From assembly GCA_002841865.1 (NCBI GenBank), contig PHBD01000003.1:124561-186266 (forward strand): 61,706 nucleotides of DNA. The letters run 5' to 3'. A program made the position numbers and the translations under genes. Below, one piece after another: positions 54,976-61,706 of this stretch (position 1 is the first letter of the stretch; each line of letters starts with the position of its first letter). The notes beneath the pieces are model-generated. The model saw only the letters and a list, made by a program, of their open reading frames with translations. It was not told where the DNA came from and searched no databases. The stretch is from Deltaproteobacteria bacterium HGW-Deltaproteobacteria-19 (GTDB lineage Bacteria > Desulfobacterota > Syntrophia > Syntrophales > PHBD01).

Positions 54976-55458
54976 TCAGTTGACTGAAACATTCACTTTT
55001 CCTGCTGTTCCCTGTTGCAATGATTCCGATTCCATCCGATCTACAATTTTCAGTGTTCTTATTGTAATTGACTTGTTCTTCCTGCCATCTGGGCGGTAAA
55101 CGGTTAAAGCGATGGCCAGAATTTTCAGGGGGAGATTTTGCGTTCGTTCATTTAACGTTTCAGATACAATAATATCGATCTTATAGCCATCTTCGGTGAT
55201 CTCACTCCATGACTTCTCATCCAATTTATCCATACACTGGATTTGGCGCATCTTCGATTCCGCACAGAGTAAAACTTTTGTTAACTCTTCCGATTTCGTA
55301 ATAGATTTAATATTTGATGAAAACAGTTGAACAATCGTAATGATCGCAACACCTAATATAATCAACGTGACAAGTATCTCAAGAAGCGTGAAACCTTTCC
55401 GTGACTGCCAAGGCTTGTCGGAAGATCCACCGTTGCCTTTTTGATGGTTACAAATCAT
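54976..55458 (-). CDS. gspI: Minor pseudopilin GspI
   Basis: A 160-residue pseudopilin; prepilin signal SRKGFTLLEILVTLIILGVAI preceded by an 18-residue leader, then KVLLCAESKMRQIQCMDK, the GspI-like LAExK position. It begins directly after the gspH stop. Small size and position between gspH and gspJ support the assignment. Confidence 0.83.
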   Translation of the reverse strand: MICNHQKGNGGSSDKPWQSRKGFTLLEILVTLIILGVAIITIVQLFSSNIKSITKSEELTKVLLCAESKMRQIQCMDKLDEKSWSEITEDGYKIDIIVSETLNERTQNLPLKILAIALTVYRPDGRKNKSITIRTLKIVDRMESESLQQGTAGKVNVSVN

Positions 55459-55959
55459 TCAACCTCGAATGCTATCAAAGCTGCATATCATGGTATCGGT
55501 ATTGGCTATAATTGCCCCTAAAATGGGGTCCAGTTGAATACTTCTTTTTCTTTTATGATTCCACATCACAACGGTTCCACCATCGGCAACACCGCCGGCA
55601 TAAAAGTACATCAAATATTTACCTTTAAAAAGTTCCCCCCTATCCGGATCAACAATCTTGACGTTTACATCTTTTGGTATCTCCTTTACTGCCAAACCTT
55701 CTATGTTATATTTCTTATTATCAAGATCGATTGTGAGAATCGTAGTTTCATTATTAGCCTTTGCAAGATTTCTCGCATGTTTTATGGTTGACATCATTTC
55801 TCTTGTCACGGCATTGAATTTCACCGCCGGCAATAAATTTGCGTAATGCGTCGACGACAGACCGGCAATGAGAGTAATAAGAAATAGAACAATTATAATC
55901 TCAAGAAGTGTAAACCCTTTTTTCATCTTTTTAATATTATTGAATCTATCAATGGTCAT
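55459..55959 (-). CDS. gspH: Minor pseudopilin GspH
   Basis: A 166-residue pseudopilin; prepilin signal KKGFTLLEIIIVLFLITLIAG with Glu5, then REMMSTIKHARNLAKANNE and a beta-rich C-terminal part typical of GspH/FimT (ILTIDLDNKKYNI, VKIVDPDRGELF). It lacks the conserved calcium-binding core and length of the major pseudopilin GspG, so I do not call it gspG. ATG overlaps the gspF stop by four bases. Confidence 0.8.
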   Translation of the reverse strand: MTIDRFNNIKKMKKGFTLLEIIIVLFLITLIAGLSSTHYANLLPAVKFNAVTREMMSTIKHARNLAKANNETTILTIDLDNKKYNIEGLAVKEIPKDVNVKIVDPDRGELFKGKYLMYFYAGGVADGGTVVMWNHKRKRSIQLDPILGAIIANTDTMICSFDSIRG

Positions 55960-57152
55960 ATTGGTAGATCCGTTATGCTGAATATTGCCATGAGAATAGA
56001 AATAACAATAAAGCCAATCATGAACCCCATGCCCAGAATCATGATCGGTTCAAGCAAACTTACAAATCTCTTGATGGTTTCTTTAAGGTTTTTTTCGTAT
56101 ATCGAAGCAACTTTCAGAAGCATATTGTCCAGTTGTCCTGTTTCTTCTCCCACTTTGACCATCGACAATGCAAGAGATGGAAATATCTTTGTTTCTGACA
56201 GCGGCCCGGCCATCCCTTTCCCCTCCTTCACGCGTTTTGAAAGCGATTCCAAAGATTTAACTATGACTTCATTTCCAATGACATCCCTGGCATTGTGGAT
56301 TGCCTGAATCAATGGAACGCCACTTTTAAGAAGTGTACCCAACGTCCTGAAAAAGCGTTCTGTCTCGAGCTCAATGATTACATCTTTCAACACCCGAAGC
56401 TTCAATTCATCCCACCAATATCTTCCCTTTTCCGTTTTTATGTATTTCGTGAGCAGGATCCATCCAGACGCGGCAATCAGGAGAATTATCCACCAATAAG
56501 ACTGGATCGCACTGCTGACAGCCAGAAGAATCTTTGTCGGAAGGGGCAATGAGGCTCCAAGTTCGGTGAATATCGCCGAAAACCTTGGAATTACAAATAC
56601 AATCAGGACGATAATGGAAAGGATGCCCGTTGCCAAAAGAACAGCCGGATAAATCATGGCTGAGAAAATATGTTCCTTCAATTCTTTCGTTGAAGCCAGA
56701 TATTCGTTCAATTTATCAAGAACAATATGCAGGACACCGCTGACCTCGCCGGCCCTGATCATGTTGATATACAGCTTCGGAAATACATGCGGATGATTCT
56801 GCAGCGCCTCTGAAAATGATTTTCCTTCCCGGATCGACTTCAGAATCGATCGTATGACTTCTCTCATGCCTTCATTTTCAAATATGTCCGAAAGGATATT
56901 AAGGCTTCGATCAAGTGGCAGGCCGGCATCGAGCAATACGGACAGTTCACCCGTGAACAATTGAAGATTGCTTTTTAGTTGCCGAATGTTTGATTTATTA
57001 TCTCTTTTACCTTTTCTTACAGGGAGTACTTTCAGAGGTATATTCCCCGAGATTTTCAATTTCTCGATGGCTGTATTATAGTCGATGGCTTCGACGAAAC
57101 CCTCCATAATGCTGCCCTCTCTCGTTGTTACCCTGTAAGAAAAATGTTGCAC
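55956..57152 (-). CDS. gspF: Type II secretion platform protein GspF
   Basis: Polytopic inner-membrane protein of 398 residues. Two T2SF cytoplasmic domains (LQLFTGELSVLLDAGLPLDRSL; ERFFRTLGTLLKSGVPLIQAI) each end in a membrane helix (YPAVLLATGILSIIVLIVFV; EPIMILGMGFMIGFIVISIL), the duplicated GspF/PilC architecture. Starts with GTG, with AGGAGG 10 bases upstream, 5 bases after the gspE stop. Confidence 0.95.
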   Translation of the reverse strand: MQHFSYRVTTREGSIMEGFVEAIDYNTAIEKLKISGNIPLKVLPVRKGKRDNKSNIRQLKSNLQLFTGELSVLLDAGLPLDRSLNILSDIFENEGMREVIRSILKSIREGKSFSEALQNHPHVFPKLYINMIRAGEVSGVLHIVLDKLNEYLASTKELKEHIFSAMIYPAVLLATGILSIIVLIVFVIPRFSAIFTELGASLPLPTKILLAVSSAIQSYWWIILLIAASGWILLTKYIKTEKGRYWWDELKLRVLKDVIIELETERFFRTLGTLLKSGVPLIQAIHNARDVIGNEVIVKSLESLSKRVKEGKGMAGPLSETKIFPSLALSMVKVGEETGQLDNMLLKVASIYEKNLKETIKRFVSLLEPIMILGMGFMIGFIVISILMAIFSITDLPI

Positions 57153-57157
57153 TTTTT

Positions 57158-58657
57158 CTATGCCTCCTGGGTAACCCGGTAAAGTTCACTTATCGTCGTA
57201 ATTCCTTTTACAACCTTCTCTGCACCATCCTGAAGCAGGGTTTTCATACCGTTTTCTTTAGCAATTTTACGAAGGCGGTTGAGTTCAAGATCTCTTGTGA
57301 TCGAATGTCGTACCGCATCGTCAACGTACAACAACTCAAATATCCCCGTCCGACCGAAGTATCCCGTATATGCACACTTATCGCAGCCCTTCCCCTCATA
57401 CTGCTCTCTTGTAATCTCATTTCCCAGATCGGGATTTACGCCGGTTGTTTCAACGGTTTTCTCTTTACATGATGGACAAATTACCCGTACAAGTCGCTGT
57501 GCTAAAATTCCCCTGATTGTTGATGCCAGCAAGTAACTCTCTACTCCGATGTCAACCAACCTCGTTATGGCACTTGGCGCGTCATTCGTATGCAGCGTCG
57601 AAAAAACCAGATGCCCCGTAAGAGCTGATTGAATGGCTATTTCCGCCGTTTCCAGATCTCGCACTTCGCCGATCATGATGATGTCCGGGTCCTGCCTGAC
57701 GATATGCCTGAGAATATTCGGGAAATTTAACCCAATCTGCGGTTTAACCTGAATCTGGTTGATGCCCTTCAATTGATATTCGACCGGATCTTCGACAGTG
57801 ATAATTTTCTTGTCTGGTGAATTAATTTTATTCAGTGCTCCATACAGCGTCGTTGTCTTTCCGCTTCCCGTCGGCCCCGTAACAAGGATGATGCCGTTTG
57901 GTTTGGTGATCAGCTTATTAAACGCTTCAATTGTATGTGTTCCAAATCCAAGTTCGTCGAGATTGATCACGATGTTTTCACGGTCGAGAATTCTCATAAC
58001 AATGCTTTCACCATACAGCACGGGGATGCTGGACACGCGAAAGTCGATATCCCTGTCCAGAATTCTCAACTTTATACGTCCATCCTGCGGCAGCCTCCTC
58101 TCTGCAATATTCAGCTTTGCCAGGATCTTAATCCTGGACACGATTGCGGGTTGAAGCTTTGCCGGAACCGATTCGACGTTATGCAGTACGCCGTCGATAC
58201 GGAATCTTATTTTCAGCTCATCTCCAAACGGTTCGATATGAATATCGCTGGCTCTATTTTCAATAGCTCTCGAGAGCAATACGTTAACAAGCTTAATAAT
58301 CGGTGCTTCGGAGGCAAGGTCTTTCAGGTGCCCGACATCTTCTTCATCATTGACGACCTGAAAGCCTTCTTCATCGATATCTTCGATGATTGTATTGATA
58401 TCATTGGTATCGTATCCATAATACTTCGCCAGATAATCATCGATTGCCCCGCCGTTTCCTTCATATACGACAATGTCCGCAGCCACGGCCATCCGGAGTG
58501 CATTCATGACCGTCATATTCTTAGGTCTCTCCATGACAACACGGAGTACATTATTTTTGAAATCCAGGGGGATGATACGGTTTTCGCGAATAAACCTGGA
58601 AGAAATGCCCTCCATGATGAACGGTACTTTTGGAAAATCGTCTTCATTCATGAACAT
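57158..58657 (-). CDS. gspE: Type II secretion ATPase GspE
   Basis: Cytoplasmic hexameric ATPase that powers pseudopilus assembly. The 499-residue protein has Walker A GPTGSGKTTTLYG, Asp box (ASDIHIEPFGDELKIRFRIDG), Walker B IMIGEVRDLETA, His box TLHTNDA and the zinc-binding tetracysteine element (CPSCKE ... CDKCAY). The N-terminal domain is short. ATG at 58657. It lies 92 bases downstream of the CsgD-like gene. Confidence 0.96.
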   Translation of the reverse strand: MFMNEDDFPKVPFIMEGISSRFIRENRIIPLDFKNNVLRVVMERPKNMTVMNALRMAVAADIVVYEGNGGAIDDYLAKYYGYDTNDINTIIEDIDEEGFQVVNDEEDVGHLKDLASEAPIIKLVNVLLSRAIENRASDIHIEPFGDELKIRFRIDGVLHNVESVPAKLQPAIVSRIKILAKLNIAERRLPQDGRIKLRILDRDIDFRVSSIPVLYGESIVMRILDRENIVINLDELGFGTHTIEAFNKLITKPNGIILVTGPTGSGKTTTLYGALNKINSPDKKIITVEDPVEYQLKGINQIQVKPQIGLNFPNILRHIVRQDPDIIMIGEVRDLETAEIAIQSALTGHLVFSTLHTNDAPSAITRLVDIGVESYLLASTIRGILAQRLVRVICPSCKEKTVETTGVNPDLGNEITREQYEGKGCDKCAYTGYFGRTGIFELLYVDDAVRHSITRDLELNRLRKIAKENGMKTLLQDGAEKVVKGITTISELYRVTQEA

Positions 58658-58749
58658 AGTTCTTCAATCGACACTGACTTTATGTGTTGACGATTTACTT
58701 AAATAAATTAAAAGTTGCACTTTTTGCCGATTTTTTTATTGAAGCATAA

Positions 58750-59454
58750 TTATCCATGCAGATTATTGGCCGCCCATGTGGCTGCCTGAAGACGGCTGGA
58801 GACATTGATGGTCTGAAAAATACCGTACAAATGCGCCTTGACGGTATTGGGACTGATACAGAGTTTCTCTGAAATATCCTTGTTCGATGCCCCTCGGGAT
58901 AAGAGCCTGAGGACTTCTATCTGTCTTAAGGTAAGTGGTTTGTTTTCCGCTTCCGATATCCCGTGCCGGTCTTCGACCGTCAGGATATATTCAGACATGA
59001 TTGTTCTTAATACAAACAACCCGCCATCAATAATTTTGTGAATGCCTGATTGGAATTGTTCCATTGTATTATCTTCGTAAAAGAAGCCTCTTATTCCTTT
59101 CCTGATACATTTATCCTCTACACCAAATCCTGTGGGGACATTAAATAGAGCAATATAAGTCTTGTGAAAAGTGCGTTCACGATAATATTTCAAATCTGCA
59201 AACATGTTTTGTAAATTCGTACTTCGGAAATCCCATAATCCGATTCTAATCTCATTATCGTATTCATTGTTACTATTGAATAAAATATCTATTTTTGCGT
59301 TGATAACACATCTGACGCCGATCTGATTCTCAATGAAATATTGAATTATATCATTCTGCATCGTTCTCAATCCGATGATGAAAATGATACAATTATTGAT
59401 GATGTCATGATTATCCCGTTGATCGTATTTTTTATCTTCCATCGATTTACTCAC
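58750..59454 (-). CDS. CsgD-like LuxR-family regulator
   Basis: A 234-residue transcription regulator between the secretin and GspE genes. The C-terminal LuxR helix-turn-helix is clear (LTLRQIEVLRLLSRGASNKDISEKLCISPNTVKAHLYGIF, given here in two parts joined, residues about 170-210); the N-terminal domain is a receiver-like fold without a visible phospho-acceptor Asp. The stretch IALFNVPTGF ... GIRGFFYEDN ... GIHKIIDGGLFV resembles E. coli CsgD, the curli/biofilm activator. Start is GTG at 59454; an ATG at 59442 is also possible. It probably controls the surrounding secretion operon. Confidence 0.8.
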   Translation of the reverse strand: MSKSMEDKKYDQRDNHDIINNCIIFIIGLRTMQNDIIQYFIENQIGVRCVINAKIDILFNSNNEYDNEIRIGLWDFRSTNLQNMFADLKYYRERTFHKTYIALFNVPTGFGVEDKCIRKGIRGFFYEDNTMEQFQSGIHKIIDGGLFVLRTIMSEYILTVEDRHGISEAENKPLTLRQIEVLRLLSRGASNKDISEKLCISPNTVKAHLYGIFQTINVSSRLQAATWAANNLHG

Positions 59455-59630
59455 ATTAGTGATTGTCTTTATAAGCGAATTTTCATTTTCAAGTGTCTGT
59501 TAATATCCAAACATTCGGACTCATCAAGATTGTGTGAGTATTCAAATGGTTCTAATTGAAGATCGCCACCACGAATCACCGGATTTTATTAAGATCTGTA
59601 TTTTCATTCTTTTACTTTGGTTTCATCTTT

Positions 59631-61706
59631 TCACTGTCCTTTTTCATTTTGTTTATGCCGTTTCACATTCTGAAGAATCTCGTCTCGTTTCATGTCCTTT
59701 TCCTTTTCCGTCATCTTGTTGACAAATCCTTTTGTTAATTCATCCGTTTCTTTTCTTGATTTAACGACATGAGGAGTCAGAAGGATGATCAGCTCATTTC
59801 TTGATTCATCAATATCCGTATTTCCGAAAAGATATCCAAGGATGGGAATCTTGATAAGCAGCGGAATGCCTGACTTGGACTTGGAGGCGTCTTCCCGTAT
59901 AAGACCGCCGATAACGATTGTCTGTCCATCCTGAACCACCAGATTGGTGGAAACCTCCGTTTTGTTGAGGATAATCTGCTTTTCGTCGGAATATAGCAAA
60001 AGAGTGGAATAGGTGGACACCTCTTGGACAATGTCCAGAGTGACAAGGCCGCTGTCGTTGATCATCGGCTTCACCTTCAGAATGATTCCGATGTCTTTAT
60101 ATTGAATCGTCCTCTGTGCCGGCACGCTGGCGCTCGCAATTGTTTCCGACGTCGGGATCGGAACCGACTGCCCTACCTGGATTCTTGCTTCCCGATTGTC
60201 CGACACCAGGATATGAGGAGAGGCAAGGAGTTTGGCTTTCGACTCCGAAGCCAGTGCGGATATGACGGCTTTGATGGTTCCCGCAGCATCCATCGCCACA
60301 TATGAAAAGCCGCTGCCGGGAAGGCTATCACTGTTCAGGCTACCCGGATTCAATGCAATCTGACTTCCGAGCCCGCCGGCATTCATGGACCACGCCAAGC
60401 CCATGCTCATATTGTCCTTCAGTGATATCTGAGCAACGACCCCTTCGATCATCACCTGCCGTGGAACAATGTCCATTTTCCTGATGGTTTCTTTTATGGT
60501 TTCATAGTCTTCCGGAGTTCCGACAATAATCACCGCGTTGATGGATTCATTGGCATATATCCTTGCGATGTCTGACAACAATGCCTCATTGCTCGTCGAA
60601 CCCTGTTTACTCTGTACGGATCCGTGGGTATCCGCTGTTGTCTGTGATGTCCGCCCCGACTGCGTATATGATGTCTTTGCTGCTGCTTTCTCCGACCCCG
60701 GACTTGCACCGAGAAATATTTGCTGCAGCATGGTCACGATGTCTTTCGCCTTGCTGTTTTGAACATGATAGACAAAGACCTGTGGTCCATGCTGCTTCTG
60801 CTGCTCACTGTCAAAGATATTGACCAGTTGAATGAGGCGTTTGACGTTTGCATCGGTATCCACAACCACGATCTGGTTCGTTCTCGGGACATCGACGAGA
60901 GCGGCGTTTGTCGAAAGAAAGGGACTGATAAGTTTCACAATTTCCGAAGATAGCGTGTACCGAATCGGGATCACTTGAAGCAGGGCAGTTCCCTGCAGTT
61001 TCACGTTCTTTTCCGTCCGCCCGATACCGATCGCCGCCGGCTCCCGGGCGATCTCGCTGATTGGAATGATCCGGTACAATCCACTATCTTCGACAACAGC
61101 CACCCCATTGAGCCTCAGGATGACCTCCATCAGCGGCAGGACGTTTTCTTGAGCGATCGGCGCTACGGACCGGAATGTAACGCGCCCCTTCACGCGCGGA
61201 TCGATGATGTAGTTGACCTTCAACACGTTCCCGAAAAGGGTATGAACCACCTCGTATACGTCCGCATCGTCAAAATTGAGGCTTACCTGTCCTTTGCTTA
61301 TGGTGTGCTTCGATGAAGATACGGGGCCGCCGGGGAAAGTAGGAGCAGAGGACGGCACCCCTTGCGTCGTCGGGGGATGCGGCGGTATCCCCGGCACAGG
61401 CGAACCGGCCGACGGCTTCTGAGGCAACACAGTCGCAGGTTTGCCCTGGGTTGTTTTCTGCGGGAGCACGGCTGCGGGTGATCCTTGGACCTGGTTGGCC
61501 GTTCGTTTTGCTTCCTCCTGTGAAGGTGGTTTCGACTGTTTTTTCGCCTCCGGACTTTGCTGGCCGGGAAGCGGGCTTGTATTTTTTCCACCCTGTTGCG
61601 GGATCTGCGTTGATGATGGTTTAGCCTTTGTTTCCTGGGCCTTTGTTTCCTGGGCCTTTGTTTCCTGGGCCTTTGTTTCCTGGGCCTTTGTTTCCTGTGC
61701 CTTTGT
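59631..61706 (-). CDS. gspD: Type II secretin GspD, 5' end outside window
   Basis: Outer-membrane channel of the secretion system. In the visible 691 codons: a low-complexity N-terminal region with ETKAQ repeats and Pro/Gln-rich sequence; an N0 domain (VSLNFDDADVYEVVHTLFG); N1-N3 KH-like domains (IPIRYTLSSEIVKLISPFL; VYHVQNSKAKDIVTML; IYANESINAVIIVGTPEDYE); the secretin core (SVPIPTSETIAS; LVVQDGQTIVIGGLIREDAS; IPLLIKIPILGYLFGNTD; NELIILLTPHVV). The frame is open to base 61706 with no start codon supported inside, so the gene continues. The C-terminus ends without an obvious S-domain. Confidence 0.93.
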   Translation of the reverse strand, partial: TKAQETKAQETKAQETKAQETKAQETKAKPSSTQIPQQGGKNTSPLPGQQSPEAKKQSKPPSQEEAKRTANQVQGSPAAVLPQKTTQGKPATVLPQKPSAGSPVPGIPPHPPTTQGVPSSAPTFPGGPVSSSKHTISKGQVSLNFDDADVYEVVHTLFGNVLKVNYIIDPRVKGRVTFRSVAPIAQENVLPLMEVILRLNGVAVVEDSGLYRIIPISEIAREPAAIGIGRTEKNVKLQGTALLQVIPIRYTLSSEIVKLISPFLSTNAALVDVPRTNQIVVVDTDANVKRLIQLVNIFDSEQQKQHGPQVFVYHVQNSKAKDIVTMLQQIFLGASPGSEKAAAKTSYTQSGRTSQTTADTHGSVQSKQGSTSNEALLSDIARIYANESINAVIIVGTPEDYETIKETIRKMDIVPRQVMIEGVVAQISLKDNMSMGLAWSMNAGGLGSQIALNPGSLNSDSLPGSGFSYVAMDAAGTIKAVISALASESKAKLLASPHILVSDNREARIQVGQSVPIPTSETIASASVPAQRTIQYKDIGIILKVKPMINDSGLVTLDIVQEVSTYSTLLLYSDEKQIILNKTEVSTNLVVQDGQTIVIGGLIREDASKSKSGIPLLIKIPILGYLFGNTDIDESRNELIILLTPHVVKSRKETDELTKGFVNKMTEKEKDMKRDEILQNVKRHKQNEKGQ
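61625..61706 (-). repeat. 15-bp tandem repeat in gspD coding ETKAQ
   Basis: Five full copies of a 15-base unit (CCTTTGTTTCCTGGG on the + strand) and a partial sixth run to the window edge; four are identical and the fifth has one base change (CTGTG). Being 15 bases long it stays in frame and encodes the pentapeptide ETKAQ. The array may continue past the edge. Confidence 0.95.

Noticed and set aside
55459-55959. Reading the pseudopilin after gspF as gspG
   Set aside because: Sequence and C-terminal part fit GspH better; the features of the major pseudopilin are not seen.

Overview
The window looks like chromosomal DNA of a Gram-negative, deltaproteobacterial-type organism (Desulfobacterota; a Syntrophales-like relative is my inference). 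The reasons are outer-membrane lipoproteins, an outer-membrane beta-barrel, an NtrC-type sigma-54 regulator with its own -24/-12 promoter, a Gram-negative type II secretion operon, a biotin-dependent acyl-CoA carboxyltransferase and a Methanosarcina-like Cam carbonic anhydrase. Bases 1 to about 50.5 kb are visibly GC-rich. The rest, holding the type II secretion genes, is visibly AT-richer, which suggests a separately acquired block. I saw no rRNA, tRNA, CRISPR array or insertion sequence.

Layout. 1-1.9 kb: partial nadK (minus) divergent from rdgC (plus). 1.9-6.3 kb: a complete biotin synthesis/uptake operon on the minus strand, bioB-birA-bioY-bioM-bioN, behind a BirA operator palindrome that covers the -35 box. 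6.5-17.9 kb: housekeeping and cofactor genes, mostly minus: gamma-carbonic anhydrase, coaE, coaX, a second HTH-less biotin ligase, nadC, valS, a TPR/SLH lipoprotein, miaA, mutL. 18.0-28.4 kb: an unusual group of secreted or lipid-anchored proteins (LPP20-like, GNA1162/FN3/beta-helix, FN3-rich CsgG/FlgO-like, TPR-CsgG lipoprotein, FlgT-like) with no flagellar or curli subunit genes beside them. 28.6-31.5 kb: rmlD, truA, pgk. 31.7-33.3 kb: acyl-CoA carboxyltransferase.

33.4-38.1 kb: a sensor kinase and sigma-54 activator, followed by a consensus sigma-54 promoter, a candidate enhancer and three genes for exported proteins; this reads as one self-contained envelope-response module. 38.2-45.1 kb: an OmpR-family two-component system divergent from a NodT/MacA/MacB-type tripartite exporter whose ATPase and permease are separate genes. 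45.2-50.5 kb: a hybrid PAS sensor kinase, a short polysaccharide deacetylase and der. 50.6-61.7 kb: a type II secretion operon read leftward, gspD-(CsgD-like regulator)-gspE-F-H-I-J-K-L-M-C. It has no gspG between gspF and gspH, and the secretin gene, which runs off the right edge, begins within the window with a 15-bp tandem repeat.

The best candidates for something not well described are the FlgO/P/T-like surface cluster without flagellar genes, the sigma-54 envelope module, and the CsgD-like regulator inserted in a secretion operon.
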